Below, one piece after another: positions 16,812 through 24,018 of a DNA stretch of 64,000 nt. The number at the start of each line of letters is the position of its first letter. Positions within the stretch are counted from its first letter, which is position 1. The stretch is from Rhodobacter viridis (GTDB taxonomy: Bacteria > Pseudomonadota > Alphaproteobacteria > Rhodobacterales > Rhodobacteraceae): the NCBI RefSeq assembly GCF_003217355.1, contig NZ_QJTK01000005.1, positions 62,001-126,000 of the forward strand, in the 5' to 3' direction. The position numbers and the translations under genes were made by a program. Under the pieces are notes generated by a model. The model ran no database searches, was not told the DNA's origin, and saw only the letters and a list, made by a program, of their open reading frames with translations.

Positions 16812-17180
16812 TCAGCCGGGTTGATGACCGAAGTTCGCCGACTGCCGGTCCGCACCGCCCTCCGGGGTGACCCAGTCGAAGACGTGGCCATCCGAACTGC
16901 GGGTCAGGCGGACCGTGGCATAGGGCTCCATCAGCGCCTCCGCCCCCGGCACATGGATCTTGTGCCGGATCGTGACGCTGTACGCCATCGCCACCGCACA
17001 GCCCGGCAACGTGCCCGAGGGGGCGGCGGCGATATCGGCTGCGCAGCGGCTGCCGTCGCTGAAATGCACCGTCAGACGATTGGACAGCAGATCGATCCGC
17101 TCGGGGTTGGGTTCGGGCGCAGGCAGCGCGGCACAGGCCGAAAGCGCAAGGGCAGCGGGCAGAAGGACAGCGAAACGCAT
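16812..17180 (-). CDS. Small lipoprotein of unknown function
   Basis: A 122-residue protein with a lipoprotein signal (MRFAVLLPAALALSAC, lipobox LSAC). The mature part is about 105 residues with Cys in GSRCAAD and GCAVAM that could pair, and YATVRLTRSSDGHVFDWVTP near the end. No family I recognise. The ATG at 17180 gives a proper signal; the frame is open ten codons upstream. It lies eight bases after the SLC13 transporter stop, so the two are probably cotranscribed. Confidence 0.7.
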   Translation of the reverse strand: MRFAVLLPAALALSACAALPAPEPNPERIDLLSNRLTVHFSDGSRCAADIAAAPSGTLPGCAVAMAYSVTIRHKIHVPGAEALMEPYATVRLTRSSDGHVFDWVTPEGGADRQSANFGHQPG

Positions 17181-17187
17181 GGGAACC

Positions 17188-18975
17188 TCAGGGAACAAGC
17201 GGCCAGACAAGGGGGATCACCAGCACGGCGACGATCCCGGTGATGATATCGAGCGGAATGCCCAGACGCAGGAAGTCAGAGAATTTGTAGCCGCCCGGCC
17301 CGTAGACCATCATGTGGGTCTGATAGCCGATCGGCGTCGCAAAGGCCACCGAGGCCGAGAACATCACCGCCACCGCGAAAGGCCGCGGATCCAGCCCGAG
17401 CGTATGCGCCAGCTGGATCGCGATCGGGGTGAAGATCACCGCCACCGCATTGTTCGACAAGAGTTCCGTCATCGCAAGGCCCAGGAAATAGACCGCCGCC
17501 AGCGCCGCGATCGGCGGCAGGTCCTGCATCAGCGGCGCCACCGCATCGACGATCAGCTTGACCGCGCCCGAGGCATCGAGCCCTTCGCCCACCACCAGCA
17601 TGGCGAAGATCATCGCCAGCAGTCGGCCATCGACATAGGAAAAGGCCTCGTCGGCATCGATGCAACGGGTCAGCAGGATCACCGCCACCGCCACCATCGC
17701 CAGCTCCATGATCGGCGCCACATCGAGCGCCGAAAGACCGACGACGGCGAGCAGCGCCAGAACCGCGATCGGCATCTTGCCACGGCGGAACGCCCGCGCC
17801 GTCGGGCGGGACACGTCGACCAGATCCATGTCCTGCGCCAGCCGCGCGATATCTTCGGGCGCGCCCTCGAGCAGCAGCGTATCGCCGACGACGACCACCA
17901 GATCGTCAAGCTTGCGACCGATGTTCTGGTTGCGCCGATGCGCCGCCAGCACATAGACCCCATAGCGCCGCCGCAGCCGCAGTTCGCCCAAGGACCGCCC
18001 GATCATCCGGCACCCGGGCGAGATCAGCACCTCGACCGTCTCGGTGGCGACCGAGGACAGCTTGTCCACCACCCGCACATCCTTGTTGGTCTGCATGCCG
18101 AGCAGCTCGGAAACCTCGGTGCGCAGCACCACCCGGTCCCCCGCCTCCAGCACCGCCGCCGCCAGATCGCGGCGCAAGCTCGCATCGCCGCGCAGCACGT
18201 CGATCACCCGCACGCCGGTACGCTTGAAGATGTCGATGTCGAGCACGCTCTTGCCGATCAGCGCCGAATCCTCGGGAATCGCCACTTCGGTGAAATATTT
18301 CATCTTCGGGCGCCCGCCCCCCAGCGTCGCCGCCATCGACACCCGGTCGGGCACCAGCCGACGCGAAAACAGCGCCATGAAGATCGAGCCCGCCAGACAG
18401 ATCGCCAGACCCAAAGGCGCAATCTCGAAGATCGTGAACGGCTCCATCCCGTCCTTGCGCACCACCCCGTCGACCAGAATGTTGGTCGAGGTGCCGATCA
18501 GCGTGATCATGCCGCCCATGATGGTGAAATAGGAAAGCGGCATCAGCAGCCGCGACGGCGGCACATCGAGCTTGCGCGCGGCCTGCATGAAGATCGGGAT
18601 CATCACCGCCACCACGGGGGTGTTGTTCATGAAGGCCGAGGCGCCCATGACGATGACGAACAAAAGCACCGTCGTCAGCGCCGGACGTTCCCCGATATGG
18701 CTCTCGACGGTGCGGGTGGCGCGGTCCAGCGCGCCGGTGCGCACCAGCGCCCCCATGATCAGGAACATGAAGGCGATCGTCCAGGGCGCCGAGTTCGACA
18801 GCGCGCCCACCGCCTCCTTGAACGGCACAAGGCCCAGCACCAGCATCAGCGCCGCCCCGCCGATGGCGATGACTTCGGGCGGATCCTTTTCGCGCACGAA
18901 GAGAATGAACATGCCCAGCACGATGGCAATGGAAAGCCAGGCTTGCGCGCTTGCGCTCAGTCCAAGGTCGATCAT
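17188..18975 (-). CDS. SLC13/DASS-type anion transporter with two RCK_C (TrkA-C) domains
   Basis: A 595-residue inner-membrane transporter. About five helices lead to the first conserved loop (NNTPVVAVMIPIF and SYFTIMGGMITLIGTSTNILV), then residues 210-390 hold two TrkA-C domains (EVAIPEDSALIGKSVLDIDIFKRTGVRVIDVLRG; a second from GCRMIGRSLGELRLRRRYGVYVLAAHR). The C-terminal half repeats the helices with TELLSNNAVAVIFTPIAIQLA. Such proteins carry sulfate, dicarboxylates or other anions; the substrate is not predictable here. Confidence 0.9.
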   Translation of the reverse strand: MIDLGLSASAQAWLSIAIVLGMFILFVREKDPPEVIAIGGAALMLVLGLVPFKEAVGALSNSAPWTIAFMFLIMGALVRTGALDRATRTVESHIGERPALTTVLLFVIVMGASAFMNNTPVVAVMIPIFMQAARKLDVPPSRLLMPLSYFTIMGGMITLIGTSTNILVDGVVRKDGMEPFTIFEIAPLGLAICLAGSIFMALFSRRLVPDRVSMAATLGGGRPKMKYFTEVAIPEDSALIGKSVLDIDIFKRTGVRVIDVLRGDASLRRDLAAAVLEAGDRVVLRTEVSELLGMQTNKDVRVVDKLSSVATETVEVLISPGCRMIGRSLGELRLRRRYGVYVLAAHRRNQNIGRKLDDLVVVVGDTLLLEGAPEDIARLAQDMDLVDVSRPTARAFRRGKMPIAVLALLAVVGLSALDVAPIMELAMVAVAVILLTRCIDADEAFSYVDGRLLAMIFAMLVVGEGLDASGAVKLIVDAVAPLMQDLPPIAALAAVYFLGLAMTELLSNNAVAVIFTPIAIQLAHTLGLDPRPFAVAVMFSASVAFATPIGYQTHMMVYGPGGYKFSDFLRLGIPLDIITGIVAVLVIPLVWPLVP

Positions 18976-19106
18976 CTCAGGCCTCTCTGGTTCGCCGAGA
19001 TACTAGCCGCCCAAGCCGTTCGGGCAAGCTTTCATCGCGGCTTTCCGCGCCATCTTTCGGTGTCGGCGGAAAAATGCTGTTTTTTCGGACATATGGCGGA
19101 AGGTGC

Positions 19107-19922
19107 TCAGACGGGCGTCGCCTCGGGCAGACGGCCGCCGACACGCACCGGAGCGATCCGCGTGGCCTTGCCGCTGCGGTCGTCGGTCTCGACATAGACG
19201 CCCGAAAGCGTCACCGGCCCCTCGGCCGGGGTGAAGCGATCGCGCGTCATCCCGGTCAGGAAGCGGCGCATCGGTTCGGCCTTTTCCATGCCGATGATGC
19301 TGTCGTAATCGCCGCACATGCCCGCATCGGAAAGATAAGCGGTGCCGCCCTTCAGGATCACCGCATCGGCGGTGGGCACATGGGTATGGGTGCCGACGAC
19401 AAGGCTGGCCCGGCCGTCGCAATATTGCCCCATCGCCATCTTTTCGGACGTCGCCTCGCAATGCACGTCGACCAGAATCGCCTGCGCGAGCCCGCCCAGC
19501 GGATGCGTGCGCAAGACCGTGTCGATCGCCGAGAAGGGATCGTCGAAGGGGCGCTTCATGAAGACCTGCCCCAGAACCTGCGTCACCAGCACCTTGCGGC
19601 CGCGGCGGTCCTCGAACAGGCGCGCGCCCTTGCCCGGCGCTTCCTTGGCATAGTTGAGCGGCCGGATCACCCGCGGCTCGGTTTCGATGAAGCGCATCAT
19701 GTCCTTCTGATCGAAAGCATGATCGCCCAGCGTCACCACATCGGCACCCGCAGCCAGCAGCAGTTTCGCATGCTCGCCGGTCAGCCCCATGCCGCCCGAG
19801 GCGTTTTCGCCGTTCACCACGACGAAATCGAGCCCCCAGTCGGCGCGCAGCTTCGGCAGCCGTTCCGCCACTTCCGCGCGTCCCGCGCGCCCCATCACAT
19901 CGCCAAGAAACAAGATCTTCAT
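19107..19922 (-). CDS. YmdB-family metallophosphoesterase
   Basis: A 271-residue cytoplasmic calcineurin-like phosphoesterase. It begins MKILFLGDVMGRAGR with the first metal ligands, continues with VNGENASGG, GDHAFDQKD, DVHCEATSEK and the metal-binding GTHTHVPTAD. Bacillus YmdB hydrolyses cyclic nucleotides; the role in alphaproteobacteria is unclear. ATG at 19922 gives the standard N-terminus. Divergent to the CHAP lipoprotein gene across 291 bases in which I see no further gene. Confidence 0.9.
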   Translation of the reverse strand: MKILFLGDVMGRAGRAEVAERLPKLRADWGLDFVVVNGENASGGMGLTGEHAKLLLAAGADVVTLGDHAFDQKDMMRFIETEPRVIRPLNYAKEAPGKGARLFEDRRGRKVLVTQVLGQVFMKRPFDDPFSAIDTVLRTHPLGGLAQAILVDVHCEATSEKMAMGQYCDGRASLVVGTHTHVPTADAVILKGGTAYLSDAGMCGDYDSIIGMEKAEPMRRFLTGMTRDRFTPAEGPVTLSGVYVETDDRSGKATRIAPVRVGGRLPEATPV

Positions 19923-20213
19923 GGATTTCCTTTGGCCGAAGCCCCGCCGGAAAGCAACCATTGCCTTGCGTAAAAGCGTCGCGCCGACCCATTTCAGGGA
20001 CAGCTTGGCGCCTCCGAAAGCCCCACGGCCCCATCGGGCGACCTAAGGAAAAATTTCAGCATCGGCAAAAATCCGCCGCCCAAAAACCCGAGTCGTGGCA
20101 GATTTCCGCCCGTTCCCGAGCCCGCCCGTTCAGGAAGCTTTAACTCCGCCCAAGATCCCCGGTATGGCTTGGGCCGCAACGAAGCCACTCACTCACTTTT
20201 CGTTTCAGGTCCG

Positions 20214-20795
20214 ATGAAAATCACGCTCAAATCCTCCGGGCAGCTTGTCCGGCTGCCCCTTGCCATTGCCGCTCTGGCCGCCCTGTCGGCCTGTGGCAGC
20301 TTTGGTGGCGGCGATCAGGCCCCGCGGATGAACTTCGCCTCGGCGCAGGACCGGCCCGACGAGGTCGACCCCGCCCGGCGCGACAATGCCGTGGCGATCG
20401 CCAAGGAACTGCGCGCCCGCGGTGGCCGGGTCTGGTGCGTGCCGTTTGCGCGCAATGCCTCGGGCATCGATCTGCAGGGCAATGCCGGCACCTGGTGGTC
20501 GAAGGCCTCCGGCCGTTACGAGCGCAGCCACACCCCCGAAGTCGGTTCGGTCATGGCGTTCTCGGCGACGCGCAAGATGCCGATGGGCCATGTGGCCGTG
20601 GTGTCGGAAGTGGTGTCGGACCGCGAGATCAAGATCGATCACGCGAACTGGCAGCGCAACCGGATCTCGCTGGGCATGACCGTGCATGACGTGTCGAAAA
20701 AGAACGACTGGAGCCAGGTGCGGGTGATGAGCCAGGAAAGCGCCGCGGGCCGGGTCTATCCGGTGGCGGGCTTCATCTCCAAGGACGAGGGCTGA
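20214..20795 (+). CDS. CHAP-domain lipoprotein, probable murein amidase/endopeptidase
   Basis: A 193-residue protein with a lipoprotein signal (LPLAIAALAALSAC). The CHAP domain covers about 55-190: catalytic Cys in RVWCVPFARNASGIDLQGNAGTWW, catalytic His in MPMGHVAVVSEVVSDREIKIDHANW. CHAP enzymes cut peptidoglycan peptides or cross-links, so this is a likely outer-membrane-anchored cell-wall enzyme. ATG at 20214 starts a good lipoprotein signal. Followed by a strong terminator. Confidence 0.88.
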   Translation: MKITLKSSGQLVRLPLAIAALAALSACGSFGGGDQAPRMNFASAQDRPDEVDPARRDNAVAIAKELRARGGRVWCVPFARNASGIDLQGNAGTWWSKASGRYERSHTPEVGSVMAFSATRKMPMGHVAVVSEVVSDREIKIDHANWQRNRISLGMTVHDVSKKNDWSQVRVMSQESAAGRVYPVAGFISKDEG

Positions 20796-20816
20796 GGCCC
20801 CCGTCCCCGGCAAGAC

Positions 20817-20844
20817 AAAGGGCGCCCTGGGCGCCCTTTCTTAT
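20817..20844. terminator. Intrinsic terminator between CHAP gene and PhnA-like gene
   Basis: AAAGGGCGCC and GGCGCCCTTT with a three-base loop, followed by CTTATT. It lies between convergent genes and overlaps the last codons of the zinc-ribbon gene; it can serve both strands. Confidence 0.8.
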
Positions 20845-21194
20845 TCCTGGACCTTCTTGACGAATTGCGACTTCAACCCGATCTGGCCCACGCCGGGCAG
20901 CTTGCAGTCGATGTCGTGATCGCCCGGCACCAGCCGGATGCCGCGCACCTTGGTGCCGACCTTGACGACCTGCGAGCTGCCCTTGAGCTTGAGATCCTTG
21001 ATCACCGTCACCGTGTCGCCATCGGCGAGCAGGTTGCCCACGGCATCGCGGATCTCGCCCAAGGCGCCAGCCTCGGCGGTTTCGCTCCCGGGCGCCCATT
21101 CATGGCCGCATTCGGGACAGGTCAAAAGCGCGTCCACCTGATAGGTGAACGTGCTGGCGCATTCGGGGCACGGCGGCAGGGTGTCATCGGTCAT
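20841..21194 (-). CDS. PhnA/YjdM-family zinc-ribbon protein
   Basis: A 117-residue cytoplasmic protein. The N-terminal zinc ribbon has two CPEC knuckles (PPCPECASTF and LLTCPECGHEW), and the C-terminal PhnA domain has DAVGNLLADGDTVTVIKDLKLKGSS. The older link to phosphonoacetate hydrolysis is doubtful and the real function is unknown. It starts 12 bases after the patatin stop, so it is probably transcribed with the AAA/HNH/patatin trio, though as a common housekeeping gene it may be unrelated to it. Confidence 0.9.
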   Translation of the reverse strand: MTDDTLPPCPECASTFTYQVDALLTCPECGHEWAPGSETAEAGALGEIRDAVGNLLADGDTVTVIKDLKLKGSSQVVKVGTKVRGIRLVPGDHDIDCKLPGVGQIGLKSQFVKKVQE

Positions 21195-21206
21195 GATGGC
21201 CCGGCC

Positions 21207-22997
21207 TTACACGTCCGGATAGAGAATGGCCAGATGCGGCCAAGCCGCGGACGGTTTGGGCTCCTGATCGAGGGGGGTGGTGTCCATGTCGGCGATATGG
21301 CGCATCCGCGACGAGCTGGCGGGCAGTTTCGACTTGTCGTCATCGCTCAGCGGGTCGCGGTAGAAGGTCATGCCCAGATCGGCGATCCGCTGTGCCCGGG
21401 CGATCAGCTTTTCGCGCAAGGCGGGCGGCAGATTGTAGTGCTCGAACGGATGATTGCGCGCCAGCTGCGGGTAGATCGGCGCCGGGCCCGCGCCCGAGGC
21501 CAGCCAGTGATCGGCGAAATCCATCAGCACCCGTTCCAGCGCCGGAAGTTCGGTCAGGAATCGGCGCCACTGGTGTTCCTCGAGCTTGAACCGCTCGACC
21601 AGCGCCTCGCCCGCCTGCGCGCCATAGCCGGTCAGCCGGGTGATCGTCTCGGGCGCCATCTGCAGGTTCAGCCCGCCCTCGTCCTCGGTCAGGTTGACCG
21701 TCACAATGCGCTCGCGGAACCCGGTCAGCACCGATTGCAGCGAATCCTGCCAGTCCTTGGCGCTGTCGAAAAGCGCCATGACAAAGCCGCCCAGCCCGGA
21801 AATCCTGTGCGTCGGCAGAAGCCGGCCCTTGCGCGGATCCCTCGGCATCTTGATGCGCGGCGTTGCCTCGTCGCCCTTGTCCACCCGTGCGGGGTCGAAT
21901 TCGCCCAGCGAAATCCCGAAGGTGGGCGAAAGCGGCAGCACATGGTCGAAGAAATGCACCGGAAAGTTCGACGACAGCCCCCCGTCCGAGAACAGGCAGC
22001 GACAGAGCCTCGCCGCCGGTTCCGCCTTGACCAGCGTGTAATCGACCCGGTGCAGCGGCACGGCGGAAATCAGCATCGGAAACGACAGGCTCATCCGCGC
22101 CAGCACGACCACCGGCAGATCGTCAAAGCGGAACAGCCGCAGCCGCCCCGTGGGATCGGCCCAGTCCGCCTTCACCGGTTCGGAGTTCGCCACCATATGC
22201 GCCACGATCCGGTCGGGGAAAATGCGGGCGAATTCCTCGGGGTCGAAGGCATGCAGGTTGTTGCGCATCGGCAGGACAAAGGGGCGGTGCGTGGTGATGT
22301 CGGTGGTCACCGTCTGCACCCGGATGCCCCGCTCGGCGAGCATCTTCAGCGTCAGCGGCGCAGGACCGACGGCGCCAAAGGCGATCTCGTCGATGCGCCG
22401 GGCCATCCAGTCCGACAGGCCCGTGTCTGGCTTGTAGCCCTTTTGCGTGCGCCCGGTGCAGATGCCGTAGTCATTCGCGGCCAGCCCCTCGGTCGCCTGT
22501 TTCTTCGCCTCCCAAAGCGGCCAACCAAGCCCCCCCGCCGCCATCACCACAAGACCCAGAAGCAGCCAGCCCCAGACCACGGTCGAGGACGCGAAAAGCG
22601 CAAGGATCACCATGATGATCCCCAAGGCCGCGCCCTGCACCATCTCGCGCGGGTAGCCGCGCATCAACGCCCAGAGGATCGGCAGCGGCTTGCCCTTTTG
22701 CGCGGCAAGCAGCAACCGGAAGAGCGGCGCCAGTTCCGGCACCGGCTGGAATTTCTCAAGGACGGTGGTCGACAGTTCCTCGGCCAGCCCCTCGATCTTG
22801 TCAAAGCCGCCCTTGTCGCGGCCATATTCCGCAGCCGCCGCGAAGACCGCGGCAATGGCCCCGGCCGAGGTGCCGCCAATTTCGGAAAATCGGTAGTGAT
22901 CCGACAGCTTTTTCAACGCCTTGGGATAGACCACCCCCGAGGTGATCCCCCCTTTCAGCACCAGATCGCAACTCGGAAGGTCAGTCGTCTGTGACAT
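21207..22997 (-). CDS. Patatin-like phospholipase with internal membrane helices
   Basis: A 596-residue protein. The patatin fold has the oxyanion motif LKGGITSG (about 14-21), nucleophile elbow GGTSAGA (Ser44) and catalytic Asp in SDGGLSSNFP (about Asp338), so the Ser-Asp dyad is intact. Between them, residues about 120-160 form two hydrophobic helices (AALGIIMVILALFASSTVVW, then LLLGLVVMAAGGLGWPLW), so the enzyme is probably held at the membrane. The ATG follows GGAGGA and overlaps the HNH stop by 17 bases. In anti-phage systems patatins act as membrane-degrading effectors; that role here is inference. Confidence 0.9.
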   Translation of the reverse strand: MSQTTDLPSCDLVLKGGITSGVVYPKALKKLSDHYRFSEIGGTSAGAIAAVFAAAAEYGRDKGGFDKIEGLAEELSTTVLEKFQPVPELAPLFRLLLAAQKGKPLPILWALMRGYPREMVQGAALGIIMVILALFASSTVVWGWLLLGLVVMAAGGLGWPLWEAKKQATEGLAANDYGICTGRTQKGYKPDTGLSDWMARRIDEIAFGAVGPAPLTLKMLAERGIRVQTVTTDITTHRPFVLPMRNNLHAFDPEEFARIFPDRIVAHMVANSEPVKADWADPTGRLRLFRFDDLPVVVLARMSLSFPMLISAVPLHRVDYTLVKAEPAARLCRCLFSDGGLSSNFPVHFFDHVLPLSPTFGISLGEFDPARVDKGDEATPRIKMPRDPRKGRLLPTHRISGLGGFVMALFDSAKDWQDSLQSVLTGFRERIVTVNLTEDEGGLNLQMAPETITRLTGYGAQAGEALVERFKLEEHQWRRFLTELPALERVLMDFADHWLASGAGPAPIYPQLARNHPFEHYNLPPALREKLIARAQRIADLGMTFYRDPLSDDDKSKLPASSSRMRHIADMDTTPLDQEPKPSAAWPHLAILYPDV

Positions 22998-24018
22998 GGG
23001 TTTCCTCCGTCATATGGCCAAGCCGATCGGTCCAGCGGTCGATCCACTGGCCCACCATGGCCGAATAGGGTTGGTCGGGCGCGGCCATGGCGGCGATCGC
23101 CGCCGTCAGCCGGTCGGCGAAATCGGCCACGATCCGCGCGCCGGTCCGGGCTTGCGCGTCCCTGCTTTGCGCCAGATCCTCGGCCAGCGCATGGGCCTCG
23201 ATCACCAGCGCGCCCAGCATTTCGAGATGCCGCAAGATCCGCGTGCGCGCCTGCACGAGGCCAAGGCGATTGAGCCCGTAAACCTGGATCGAGACCGCGC
23301 CGCGCGCCGAGACATGCGGGGCCACGGCGTCGGGCGTGATCGCGGCGCCGACCAGCGGCAGCACCAGCCCCTCGCCCGGTTCGGTGCGGGCGGGCAGCAC
23401 AAGGCCCAGCGGCTCGGGTGCATCGACCAGAAAGGTCAGATGCGCGGCCGGATCGTCGCGGCAAGGGTCCAGCAGATAGGGCCGTTCGAGCGCCGTTTCC
23501 GCCGCGGGGTCGTCCGAGGTGCCAAAGGCGCGGCTGCCCGCAAAGACCGGAAAGGCGGTTTCCTTGCCCACTGCCAGCGCGGTCGTGGCACTGCGCGCCA
23601 GATCGGCGAGCGCCCCCGAGGTCGGATTGGGCAAAAGCTGATAGCGGCGCCGGTTGCAGTCGATGCAGGACGGCAGCAGGTTCGTCCATTCCATCGCGAG
23701 CCACCAGTAGCCCAGGTGCTCGGGCGCATCCTCGACCTCGGATTTCGGCCGGTAATGCTCGATATCGACGGGCGCCTGCGCCGCGTAATCGCTTTCGCAA
23801 TAAGCACATTTGCCATGGAACAGACGTTCGAGAGCGGCCCGCACGCCCTCGTCCTTGTAGACCTTGTAATCGAACCCCTTGCCACGCGGTTCGCCACGCG
23901 CAATCGCGTCGCGCTGTGCCTTGACATGTGCGGCGGCTTTCGCGCGTTCGGCCGCGGCACGGCTTTGCGGGCCGTCCATCGCTTGCGGCACCGGCCCCGT
24001 GCGCTCAACGTGGCGCAT
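22981..24018 (-). CDS. HNH endonuclease, PtuB-like
   Basis: A 345-residue protein with an HNH domain in its first third. GKCAYCES (Cys71, Cys74), DIEHYRPKSEVE (His88) and NLLPSCIDCNRRR (Cys118, Cys121) are all intact. The same layout (CxxC, IEHxRPK, W-NL-x-C-x-x-C-N) is found in PtuB of Septu and in retron-associated HNH effectors. The remaining 200 residues are helical and unassigned. It overlaps the ATPase stop by 14 bases with AGGGGGA before its ATG, so the two are coupled as in ptuAB. Cleavage of DNA or RNA is expected. Confidence 0.85.
   Translation of the reverse strand: MRHVERTGPVPQAMDGPQSRAAAERAKAAAHVKAQRDAIARGEPRGKGFDYKVYKDEGVRAALERLFHGKCAYCESDYAAQAPVDIEHYRPKSEVEDAPEHLGYWWLAMEWTNLLPSCIDCNRRRYQLLPNPTSGALADLARSATTALAVGKETAFPVFAGSRAFGTSDDPAAETALERPYLLDPCRDDPAAHLTFLVDAPEPLGLVLPARTEPGEGLVLPLVGAAITPDAVAPHVSARGAVSIQVYGLNRLGLVQARTRILRHLEMLGALVIEAHALAEDLAQSRDAQARTGARIVADFADRLTAAIAAMAAPDQPYSAMVGQWIDRWTDRLGHMTEETHVTDD

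Noticed and set aside
16960-19197. 745-codon plus-strand frame opposite the SLC13 transporter
   Set aside because: His/Arg-rich shadow; transporter helices and RCK domains are on the other strand.
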